From: Pseudomonas vanderleydeniana
GTDB taxonomy: Bacteria > Pseudomonadota > Gammaproteobacteria > Pseudomonadales > Pseudomonadaceae
Direction: 5' to 3'
Length of the DNA stretch: 64,000 nucleotides
NCBI RefSeq assembly: GCF_014268755.2
Contig: NZ_CP077093.1
Span: forward strand, 2,468,001 to 2,532,000
The stretch's first letter is position 1, and the number at the start of each line of letters is the position of its first letter. The notes beneath the pieces are model-generated. The model searched no databases and was not told the DNA's origin. It worked only from the letters and a program-made list of their open reading frames with translations. The translations under genes and the position numbers were made by a program. This document shows, piece by piece, positions 52,264 to 59,776 of this stretch.

Positions 52264-52820
52264 GCTACGTCTCTGCGCAGCACGACCGGATGATTGCCGA
52301 TCTGGTGCTGCCTTGCTTTGTTGTTGCAGTTGATCTGGAGGCTGGCAAAGTGCGGGTTTCCGATGGCGACGGCTGGTCCAGCGCCTGGGTGAAATGGCAT
52401 TCGCAGGCGGCAGGCAAGGCGCGGCACTGGCGGGCGCCAAGCCTGAATGAGGAGGGCATCTTGTTCAGTCCGAGCGGGGATCCGGCCCAAGGGACCTTTG
52501 TGCCGGGCCTGTACGGCAAGGCGGGTCCGCAGGCGGACAATCGTGATCACGTCGAGGTCTGGCGCTTCGATGATGGCGGCAGCCTGGTCTACGACTGGCA
52601 GGCCAACAGCTACACCATCGAGTTGCCGGCCGGGACGGTCACGGTCAAGGTCGGTGGCTCGCAGCTTCAGGTCACGCCTGATCAGATCAGCGTACTGTCG
52701 AGCAAGATCGACCTGGTGGGCGCTGTCACGATCAAGGGCAAGCTCGACACCACCGGCAACATCACCAGCGCTGGCTCGATCATGGATACGACCGGCAACA
52801 GCCCTAACCACAAACACTGA
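52260..52820 (+). CDS. Baseplate spike protein (P2 gpV-like)
   Basis: 186 residues. An N-terminal OB-like part (LVLPCFVVAVDLEAGKVRVS DGDGW) and a beta-helix part rich in T/V/G (SYTIELPAGTVTVKVGGSQL) end at NSPNHKH. The terminal HxH is the iron-binding tip of P2-type spikes. First gene of the P2-like tail module. An incomplete hairpin follows. Confidence 0.92.
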   Translation: MSYVSAQHDRMIADLVLPCFVVAVDLEAGKVRVSDGDGWSSAWVKWHSQAAGKARHWRAPSLNEEGILFSPSGDPAQGTFVPGLYGKAGPQADNRDHVEVWRFDDGGSLVYDWQANSYTIELPAGTVTVKVGGSQLQVTPDQISVLSSKIDLVGAVTIKGKLDTTGNITSAGSIMDTTGNSPNHKH

Positions 52821-52839
52821 CACTTACCTATCAACCAGC

Positions 52840-52870
52840 CCGCCGCGTGCGGTTTTTTTCGTTTCTGGAG
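52840..52870 (+). promoter_or_regulatory. Hairpin, T-tract and CGTTTCTGGAG cassette, copy 1
   Basis: CCGC (52840-52843) and GCGG (52849-52852) around CGCGT, then seven T, then GTTTCTGGAG directly before the 52877 gene. Very similar cassettes precede 57628 and 63413. Confidence 0.6.
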
Positions 52871-52876
52871 CATCCC

Positions 52877-53125
52877 ATGAGCAAATCGAGCCCCGTTGTG
52901 CCGCCCGATTCGGCAGAGGGCCAGGCAGTGGCCCCTGACACTGTCAGCGCGGCAATCGCCGTCGGCCCCGCGCGTGTCTTTCGCGACAAGGTCTACACCT
53001 CGCGCACGCTCGTCATGTCGGACGGCAGCACCATCCCCGTCGCCCGTGGCCGTGTCAGCGCGGCCGGCGACGATCAATACGCCTTCCTGAAGGCCCACCC
53101 CGAGTTCGAACCCCTGCAGGAGTAA
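52877..53125 (+). CDS. Small baseplate-region phage protein
   Basis: 82 residues: VAPDTVSAAIAVGPARVFRD KVYTSRTLVMSDGSTIPVAR. No named family. The end DDQYAFLKAHPEFEPLQE is like small proteins seen in Pseudomonas phages between V and W. ATG 52877 follows CTGGAG. Confidence 0.65.
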   Translation: MSKSSPVVPPDSAEGQAVAPDTVSAAIAVGPARVFRDKVYTSRTLVMSDGSTIPVARGRVSAAGDDQYAFLKAHPEFEPLQE

Positions 53126-53130
53126 TCGCG

Positions 53131-53457
53131 ATGATCGGAATGGATCGCCGTACCGGCTTGCCCCTTTCCGATCGTGAACACCTTGTGCAGTCGATCGGGG
53201 ACATCGTGACGACGCCGATCGGCAGCCGGCGGCAGCGCCCGGAGTACGGCTGCGACCTGCGCCGCTTTGTCGATCTGCCAGTCAACGATGGCTGGAAAAG
53301 CGCCGTACAGGCCGAGATCGCCCGTGCGCTGGCGCGGTGGGAGCCTCGTTTCAAGCTGGAGCGGGTGAGGGTTCTTGCTGTGTTGGGTGGCCAGATCTCG
53401 CTGCAGCTGGCCGGTCAGTACCTGGGCGATAGTCTGCTGATGGAGGTGGCCGCGTGA
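53131..53457 (+). CDS. Baseplate wedge protein (P2 gpW/gp25-like)
   Basis: 108 residues. SDREHLVQSIGDIVTTPIGS RRQRPEYGCDLRRFVDLP is the typical motif of gpW/gp25 lysozyme-like baseplate proteins. Four-base overlap with the next gene. Confidence 0.92.
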   Translation: MIGMDRRTGLPLSDREHLVQSIGDIVTTPIGSRRQRPEYGCDLRRFVDLPVNDGWKSAVQAEIARALARWEPRFKLERVRVLAVLGGQISLQLAGQYLGDSLLMEVAA

Positions 53458-54338
53458 GTATTGTTGATTTGTCGACGCTTCCTGCACCGCAGGTGCTTGA
53501 GAGCCTGGATTTCGAGGAGGTGTATCAGGCCGACCTCGGCACCTTCCGGTTGTACATGGGGGAGAACTGGACCGCGCAACTGGAGAGCGACCCGGTCCTT
53601 AAGCTGCTGGAAGTCGGTGCCTATCGTAAGGTCGGCAATCGGGCCCGGGTCAACGATGCGGCAAGGTCGTTGCTGCTGGCCCATGCAAAGCGTGGTGACC
53701 TCGATCAGTTGGCCGCCAATGTCCGACTGCAGCGCCTGGTTGTCCAGGCCGAGGATCTGGCAGCGGTGCCTCCCGTCGAGCAGGTCCTGGAAGATGACGA
53801 TGCACTGCGCGAACGGATCCAGCTCGTTTACGAGGGTCTGACCACGGCGGGGCCGCGTAGCAGCTACATCCTGCATGCCCGCAATGCTTCCGGCCAGGTG
53901 GCCGACGCTGAGGCGCAAAGCCCGTCGCCGGCGGTGGTGGTGGTCACGGTGCTGGCCCTGGCCGGCGAGGGGGTTGCTGGCCAGGATCTGCTGGATACGG
54001 TGCATACGGCACTGAGTGACGAGGATGTCCGACCGCTGGGTGACCGGGTGTTGGTTCAGGCTGCTGAGATCCTGCGGTACCGGATCGATGCTGTGGTGCA
54101 CATGGCCGGTTCCGGATCTGAAAACGAGGCGATCCTGGCCGAGTGCCAGCGGCGCCTTGCTGCCTGGATCAACCCCCGGCGTCGGCTGGGCGTCGAAGTG
54201 TCGCGATCGGCGGTCGACGCGCAGTTGCACATCAGCGGTGTGCGTAAGGTCGAGCTGGCCAACTGGGTGGATATCACGCCGAGCCGGTCGCAGGCGGCGT
54301 ACTGCACGGGCTTCAACGTTGTGATGGGGGAGAGCTGA
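53454..54338 (+). CDS. Baseplate protein (P2 gpJ-like)
   Basis: 294 residues, GTG start at 53454. SIVDLSTLPAPQVLESLDFE, then LLLAHAKRGDLDQLAANVRL and APRSSYILHA-like GPRSSYILHARNASGQVADA. It is the baseplate J family and forms the wedge with gpI. Confidence 0.92.
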   Translation: MSIVDLSTLPAPQVLESLDFEEVYQADLGTFRLYMGENWTAQLESDPVLKLLEVGAYRKVGNRARVNDAARSLLLAHAKRGDLDQLAANVRLQRLVVQAEDLAAVPPVEQVLEDDDALRERIQLVYEGLTTAGPRSSYILHARNASGQVADAEAQSPSPAVVVVTVLALAGEGVAGQDLLDTVHTALSDEDVRPLGDRVLVQAAEILRYRIDAVVHMAGSGSENEAILAECQRRLAAWINPRRRLGVEVSRSAVDAQLHISGVRKVELANWVDITPSRSQAAYCTGFNVVMGES

Positions 54339-54949
54339 TGGACAGTCTTCTCCCGAACAACAGCACCGAGCTGGAGCGTGCCATCGAGGCCGCTGCTGAC
54401 GAGGTCGTCGAGGTTCCCCTGCGCACCCTGTACAACCCTGATACCTGCCCGGCGCACCTGCTGTACCAGCTTGCTTGGGCTTGGTCGGTGGATCGCTGGG
54501 ATAACGCCTGGCCCGAGGCGACCAAGCGAGCGGTGTGCCGATCGGCGTTCTTTGTGCACTCGCGCAAAGGCACGATCGGCGCGATCCGGCGCGTTGTCGA
54601 GCCGCTGGGCTTTCTGCTGAAGGTCACCGAGTGGTGGCAGACCCAGCCCATGGGCGAGCCCGCGACCTTCGCTCTGGAGGTCGGTGTACTAGACACCGGC
54701 ATCACCGAAGACATGTACACCGAGCTGACGGCGTTGATCGATGACGCCAAACCAGTCAGCCGGCACATGTCATCGCTGAACATCAGCCTGCAGAGCCCCG
54801 TCACCTGCGTTGTCGGTGTCATGGCCTACGACGGCGACGAGCTTGATGTTTACCCCTGGGAAAACCCCGATATCGACGTGCAGGTGCTGGGCACCTACGG
54901 CGTCCACACAATCACGAATGACGAACAGGACGTGTACCTGAATGGTTAA
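54338..54949 (+). CDS. Baseplate/tail protein (P2 gpI-like)
   Basis: 203 residues: LLPNNSTELERAIEAAADEV, LYNPDTCPAHLLYQLAWAWS and RSAFFVHSRKGTIGAIRRVV. Matches P2 gpI. The C-terminal GDELDVYPWENPDIDVQVLG segment is extra. ATG shares a base with the gpJ stop (TGATG). Confidence 0.92.
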   Translation: MDSLLPNNSTELERAIEAAADEVVEVPLRTLYNPDTCPAHLLYQLAWAWSVDRWDNAWPEATKRAVCRSAFFVHSRKGTIGAIRRVVEPLGFLLKVTEWWQTQPMGEPATFALEVGVLDTGITEDMYTELTALIDDAKPVSRHMSSLNISLQSPVTCVVGVMAYDGDELDVYPWENPDIDVQVLGTYGVHTITNDEQDVYLNG

Positions 54950-57179
54950 CCAAAACTCCATCTTTGGCGGCATGCTGACGAATGCCGGTGCCGCCAAGAA
55001 AACCAACTGCGATGCCTTGGGCATCCCCTGGCAGCCGAGCCATATGCTGATCGGTGATGCCAATGGCACTGACCCGGTGCCGTCACCCACGCAGGCCAAG
55101 CTGATCAACCAGGTCTATCGGGCCCCGCTCAATCAGCTGTACGTGTCTCCGACCGACGCGAATGTGTTGGTTGCGGAACTGGTGCTGCCTCCGGACGTCG
55201 GGGGCTGGTGGATCCGCGAATTGGCCCTGGAGGATATCGACGGCGTGTTCTCGGCCGTGGCGAACTGCGCGCCGAGTTACAAGCCGCTGCTGGTCCAGGG
55301 CTCGGGCCGCAACCAGGTCGTGCGGATGCACATCGTCACCAGCAACACGGCGAACATTCAGCTCAAGATTGACCCGGCGGTGGTGCTGGCAACGCGCGAG
55401 TATGTCGACACCTCGATTGTCGCGGCGCTGAACAAGCAGGACTTCAAGCACTCGGTGCAGGTGGCGACCACCGCGCAGATCGCGCTGAGTGGCCTGCAGA
55501 CGGTCGACGGTGTAGCGCTGGCGGCCGGTGCTCGGGTGCTGGTCAAGGATCAGGCTGCTGGCAAGGAAAACGGTATCTACCTGGTGGCGGCAGGGGCATG
55601 GCCCCGTGCGGCCGATGCCGATACGAGCATCGAGGTCACGCCCGGGTTATTTGTGCATGTCGAGCAGGGTGTTGCCAGTGGCGACAGCGTCTGGCAACTG
55701 ATCACCGATGCGCCGATCACACTGGGTACCACGCCATTGGCGTTCGAGATGATCGCCGGACGGACAGGGGTTACTGCTGGCACCTACACGAAACTGACCG
55801 TGGATAAAAACGGCCGGGTCATCGCGGGTACGAGCCCGACGACGCTGGCCGGCTACGGTATCACCGATGCATACAGCAAGACCGAGGTCGATTCCAAGGT
55901 CGCGCAGGCTTCCTCGCTGCCGCTTGGCTCGATGGTGGCGTTTCCCAAGGGAACGGTACCGCCCGGTTTTCTGGAGCTAGATGGCAGCGTGCAGAGTACT
56001 GCGACCTATCCGGATCTGGCCGCTTACCTCGGTACATCGTTCAACAAGGGCGATGAGGGAGCTGGTAACTTCCGGCTGCCTGATTCTCGCGGTGAGTTCC
56101 TGCGTGGTTGGGATCATGGCCGTGGGGTTGATGCTGGGCGCGGTATTGGCACCTGGCAGGCGGATCAGTTCAAAGCGCACTCCCACGGTCTGAAAACGAA
56201 AGAGGCGGCTGCAGGTGGTGGCTTCACCACTATGTATTCGTCGGGGACTCAACTGGATGATGGTTCCGCATATATCCAGCTCCAAGGTGGTACTGAAACC
56301 CGGCCGCGTAACTTGGCTGTGATGTGGTGCATCAAGGCCTGGAACGCGCCGATCAACCAAGGGAATATCGACATTGCTGCACTTGCGGCGCAAATCACCC
56401 AGGGGATCCAGATGATCCCGGTTGATTTTGCATCCGGCTTCATCATGTCGATGAATGCTACCTCACCCCTAAGTGTTGTCGACTTTGGTCCTGGGCGCGC
56501 ACGAGGGTCTGGCAGTGCTGCCTGGTCTGAATCAGTAATCAGTTGCGTGTTGCAGTCGGCTGGTGCCTGGTCGGCGGGTTCTGGAGGTAACAAGCTTGAC
56601 GTAGGTGGCCGAGCTGCTGGCGCCTGGTATCACGCTTACGTGATCCGAAAGGTGGTAGGAGGAGAGAGGGACATGCTGCTGTCCAGCTCGATGACACCTT
56701 CTGTACCGAATGGCTATGAACTGGTGCTCCGACTTCGCGGGCGGTCGATCAAGACCGACGCCACAGGCAATATTGTCCCGTTCCTCAACTACGGTCGTAG
56801 CACTGACTTCAAGACGTTGCAGCGTGATATGCGGATTACCGGTGGTGTCACTCGCAGCACAACAGTAACGGTGAGCGTCCCTCCAGGTGTTTCCGTTGTG
56901 TCTCGGCATTACGCTGCTGTAACGGCTGAAAACTGCGTGATCCTCGTCCGGTCTCCTGATGCAGATGAAGCTGTATTGGGGGGTATTGCGAACAACGTGA
57001 CCAATTCCTACGCCGGAGGCATTGGTACCGGTAACTCTGCGTTAGCTGGTGAGAACTTGGCTGCTTACTGTGAGTCACGCACGAACACCGCTGGACAGGT
57101 TGTTGCGCAGGTCTACGTCGGTGGAGGCTACACGCTGGTGGAGGCCTGGCTGTACACCCAAGGCTGGACTGAGGAGTAA
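54942..57179 (+). CDS. Tail fibre protein
   Basis: 745 residues. An N-terminal baseplate-attachment part (LTNAGAAKKTNCDALGIPWQ, then LPPDVGGWWIRELALEDIDG) of the DUF3751 type, then a repeat-bearing shaft (KENGIYLVAAGAWPRAADAD) and a tail-collar domain (LPLGSMVAFPKGTVPPGFLE, GGNFRLPD-like GAGNFRLPDSRGEFLRGWDH). The last 250 residues, from about 485, are less GC-rich and of unknown type, and probably bind the receptor. Overlaps gpI by eight bases. Confidence 0.9.
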   Translation: MVNQNSIFGGMLTNAGAAKKTNCDALGIPWQPSHMLIGDANGTDPVPSPTQAKLINQVYRAPLNQLYVSPTDANVLVAELVLPPDVGGWWIRELALEDIDGVFSAVANCAPSYKPLLVQGSGRNQVVRMHIVTSNTANIQLKIDPAVVLATREYVDTSIVAALNKQDFKHSVQVATTAQIALSGLQTVDGVALAAGARVLVKDQAAGKENGIYLVAAGAWPRAADADTSIEVTPGLFVHVEQGVASGDSVWQLITDAPITLGTTPLAFEMIAGRTGVTAGTYTKLTVDKNGRVIAGTSPTTLAGYGITDAYSKTEVDSKVAQASSLPLGSMVAFPKGTVPPGFLELDGSVQSTATYPDLAAYLGTSFNKGDEGAGNFRLPDSRGEFLRGWDHGRGVDAGRGIGTWQADQFKAHSHGLKTKEAAAGGGFTTMYSSGTQLDDGSAYIQLQGGTETRPRNLAVMWCIKAWNAPINQGNIDIAALAAQITQGIQMIPVDFASGFIMSMNATSPLSVVDFGPGRARGSGSAAWSESVISCVLQSAGAWSAGSGGNKLDVGGRAAGAWYHAYVIRKVVGGERDMLLSSSMTPSVPNGYELVLRLRGRSIKTDATGNIVPFLNYGRSTDFKTLQRDMRITGGVTRSTTVTVSVPPGVSVVSRHYAAVTAENCVILVRSPDADEAVLGGIANNVTNSYAGGIGTGNSALAGENLAAYCESRTNTAGQVVAQVYVGGGYTLVEAWLYTQGWTEE

Positions 57180-57182
57180 ACC

Positions 57183-57536
57183 ATGCCATACGTACAACGT
57201 GATGCGGAGGGGCTTGTGGTCGGTGAGTTCGAGAATCGCCAGGCCGGTTTCGCTGAGGAGTGGCTGTCAGTTGAGGAGCTGGAGCTGTTGCAGGTCGATA
57301 CCTCGGCGACAACAGAGCGAGCCTGGCGGGACTCTGAACTTGCGAAGCAAGTCTGGCTGCGTGACCGTCACCGCGATCAGATTGAGCTTGGCGTGGCAAC
57401 GACATTGACAGCCGATCAGTTCGCTGAGCTGTTGGCTTACATCCAGGATTTGCGCGATTGGCCGCAGTCGCCAGACTTCCCCGATCAGGCGAAGCGGCCG
57501 GTCGCCCCAGTCTGGGATGTTGATCAGGCCGAATAA
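57183..57536 (+). CDS. Tail fibre assembly chaperone
   Basis: 117 residues. Conserved C-terminal part AWRDSELAKQVWLRDRHRDQ and TLTADQFAELLAYIQDLRDW matches the phage tail assembly chaperone type found after Pseudomonas fibres. It folds or trimerises the fibre. Confidence 0.85.
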   Translation: MPYVQRDAEGLVVGEFENRQAGFAEEWLSVEELELLQVDTSATTERAWRDSELAKQVWLRDRHRDQIELGVATTLTADQFAELLAYIQDLRDWPQSPDFPDQAKRPVAPVWDVDQAE

Positions 57537-57586
57537 CCGCCCTGCATTGTTGGGGCACTTTTTTACCCGCTTCTAAACCCCTCATG

Positions 57587-57617
57587 GCCCCGCACTGCGG
57601 GGCTTTGTCGTTTCTGG
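57587..57617 (+). promoter_or_regulatory. Hairpin and CGTTTCTGGAG cassette, copy 2
   Basis: GCCCCGC (57587-57593) and GCGGGGC (57597-57603) with an ACT loop, then TTTGTCGTTTCTGGAG, directly before the sheath gene at 57628. Stem is perfect. The gap 57537-57627 has no gene. Confidence 0.7.
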
Positions 57618-57627
57618 AGAACAGCTT

Positions 57628-58791
57628 ATGAGTTTCTTCCACGGCGTTACCGTCACGAACGTCGACACCGGCAGCCGCACCATTTCTTTGCCGTCGTCCT
57701 CGATCATCGGTCTTGTCGACACCTTCACCCCGGCGCCGGAGTACACCGCGCAGCCGAATGATCTGGTGCTGATCACCCGCGAGAGTGAGGCGATCGCGGC
57801 CTGGGGGCCTGACGCGGCGATCACGAAAGCCTGCCAGGCGATCTACCAGCGTGCGAAGGCGGTCATCGTCGCCTGTGGCGTGGCGAAGGTCGCCGACGCG
57901 GCCCAGCAGACCTCGGCGATCATCGGCGGCGTTCTGGCCGACGGCAAGCGAACCGGCCTGCAGGCGCTGCTCGACGGCAAGAGTCGTTTCAACGCCCAGC
58001 CGCGGTTGCTGATCACCCCGAAGCACAGCTCGGCCCTGCCGGTCGGTACCGCTTTGATTGGCCTGGCAGACAAGCTGCGTGGCCTGGCGATCCTCGACGG
58101 GCCAAACACCACCGACGAAGCAGTACAGGCCTACGCCAAGAACTTCGGTGCCAAGCGTGCCTACCTGGTAGACCCCGGTGTTCAGTACTGGGACACCACC
58201 GCCAGTGCCACGGTTGATGCCCCAGCCTCGGCCTGGGTCGCTGGGCTGTTCGCCTGGACTGACAGCGAGTACGGCTTCTGGGCATCGCCGTCGAACAAGG
58301 AGTTCACCGGCATCACTGGCACGACCCGCCCGATCGAGTTCCTCGACGGCGACGAAACCTGCCGTGCCAACCTGCTGAACAACGCGAACATCGCCACGAT
58401 CATTCGTGATGACGGCTACCGCCTGTGGGGCAACCGAACCCTGTCGAGCGATCCGAAATGGGCGTTTGTCACCCGCGTGCGGACCATGGACATTGTCATG
58501 GACGCGATCCTGTACGGGCACAAGTGGGCGGTCGACCGCTCGATCACCGCGACCTACGTCAAGGACGTAACCGAAGGCCTGCAGGCGTTCATGCGCGACC
58601 TGAAGAACCAGGGCGCGATCATCAATTTCGAGGTCTATGCCGATCCGGATCGCAACACGGCCTCCCAGCTCGAACAGGGCAAGGTGTACTGGGTCATTCG
58701 CTTTACCGATGTCCCGCCTGCCGAAAACCCCAACTTCCTCGTCGAAGTCACGAACCAGTGGCTGACCGAAGTCCTCGATACCGCCGCCTAA
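57628..58791 (+). CDS. Contractile tail sheath protein (P2 FI-like)
   Basis: 387 residues. FFHGVTVTNVDTGSRTISLP, then IGLVDTFTP and ACQAIYQRAKAVIVACGVAK; later AYLVDPGVQYWDTTASATVD and a PASAWVAGLFAWTDSEYGFW block. Typical of P2 sheath. Presence of a sheath shows that the phage is a myovirus. Confidence 0.95.
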   Translation: MSFFHGVTVTNVDTGSRTISLPSSSIIGLVDTFTPAPEYTAQPNDLVLITRESEAIAAWGPDAAITKACQAIYQRAKAVIVACGVAKVADAAQQTSAIIGGVLADGKRTGLQALLDGKSRFNAQPRLLITPKHSSALPVGTALIGLADKLRGLAILDGPNTTDEAVQAYAKNFGAKRAYLVDPGVQYWDTTASATVDAPASAWVAGLFAWTDSEYGFWASPSNKEFTGITGTTRPIEFLDGDETCRANLLNNANIATIIRDDGYRLWGNRTLSSDPKWAFVTRVRTMDIVMDAILYGHKWAVDRSITATYVKDVTEGLQAFMRDLKNQGAIINFEVYADPDRNTASQLEQGKVYWVIRFTDVPPAENPNFLVEVTNQWLTEVLDTAA

Positions 58792-58806
58792 GGAGCGACC
58801 CACATC

Positions 58807-59316
58807 ATGGCAATGATTCCCGAAACCCTGTCGAACCTGAACCTGTTTGTGGACGGTGTGAGCTTCCAGGGCGATGTCCCCAGTCTGACCCTCCCGAAAC
58901 TGACCCTGAAAATGGACGAACACCGGGGCGGTGGCATGGACGTGCCGATCGAGCTGGAAATGGGCATGGAAAAGCAGGAGGCCGGCTTTACCACGACCGG
59001 CGTTCGGCGCGAGTCGCTGAAGTTCTTCGGCCTGGCCGATGGCTCGGCCTTCAACGGCACGTTCCGGGGTGCCTACAAGGGGCTCAAGGGCAAGATCACC
59101 CCGGTGATTGTCACCCTTCGCGGCACCCTGAAAGAGGTCGACATGGGCGACTGGAAGCCCGGCGACAAGGCCGAGATCAAGCACTCGGTGGCGCTCATCT
59201 ACTACCGGCTCGAAGTAGACGGTCGCGAGATCTACGAGATCGATGCGCTCGGCATGAAGCGCACCATCAACGGTGTCGACCAACTCGCGGCAACGCGTCA
59301 GGCACTGGGCCTGTAA
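58807..59316 (+). CDS. Tail tube protein (P2 FII-like)
   Basis: 169 residues. NLFVDGVSFQGDVPSLTLPK, GGGMDVPIELEMGMEKQEAG and MGDWKPGDKAEIKHSVALIY are typical. ATG 58807 has AAGGAG upstream. It forms the inner tube. Confidence 0.94.
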   Translation: MAMIPETLSNLNLFVDGVSFQGDVPSLTLPKLTLKMDEHRGGGMDVPIELEMGMEKQEAGFTTTGVRRESLKFFGLADGSAFNGTFRGAYKGLKGKITPVIVTLRGTLKEVDMGDWKPGDKAEIKHSVALIYYRLEVDGREIYEIDALGMKRTINGVDQLAATRQALGL

Positions 59317-59349
59317 CCACTGTCCCTCTATCCGTAAGGAAACAATTCA

Positions 59350-59646
59350 ATGAGCAAGAAAGTTCCTACCTACCTCGAGATCGATGCCGATCGCGTTGTT
59401 GTGAAACTGAGCAAACCCGCCGAGGCCAATGGCATCCGGGTCGATACCCTGGTGATGCGAGCCCCGACCGTACGTGACGTGCGTGCCGCCCAAGCCACCG
59501 CCAATGGCGATGATGAGGTGCGCGAGCTGAACCTGTTTTCCTCGCTGGCTGAGATCCATGTGAAGGATCTCGAAGCGCTCCCGCTGAAGGACTACAACCG
59601 TCTGCAGGCCGGCTATTTTCGTCTGGTGCAAGACGACGAGCTTTGA
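59350..59646 (+). CDS. Tail assembly protein E (P2 gpE-like)
   Basis: 98 residues: VDTLVMRAPTVRDVRAAQAT, then HVKDLEALPLKDYNRLQAGY. The P2 gpE family. It ends with GAG CTT TGA. In P2, E is extended by a frameshift into E'. Here a continuation frame is open beyond the stop in the +1 frame. Confidence 0.9.
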   Translation: MSKKVPTYLEIDADRVVVKLSKPAEANGIRVDTLVMRAPTVRDVRAAQATANGDDEVRELNLFSSLAEIHVKDLEALPLKDYNRLQAGYFRLVQDDEL

Positions 59647-59758
59647 TCCTGGCACGCAAAAGCGGCTGGCCAAACGGCTGGCCGCCGAGCTGGGCTTCTC
59701 GGCAGCCGAGATTTCGGTGATGCCGTGGAGCGACATGATTTGGTGGCTCACGGATTGA
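59641..59758 (+). CDS. E' extension, probably made by +1 frameshift at CTT TGA
   Basis: At 59641-59646 the E gene reads CTT TGA, identical to the slippery stop of prfB. Slipping +1 (CTT to TTT) gives DPGTQKRLAKRLAAELGFSA followed by AEISVMPWSDMIWWLTD to the TGA at 59756-59758. There is no separate ATG or ribosome site for this frame. P2 makes E+E' by -1 slippage. The fused product would be 59350-59758. Confidence 0.6.
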
Positions 59759-59776
59759 GCCTGCAGGAGGTGACGC

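Noticed and set aside
56848..59283. 811-codon antisense frame spanning fibre, chaperone, sheath and tube
   Set aside because: Crosses four certain genes; shadow only.
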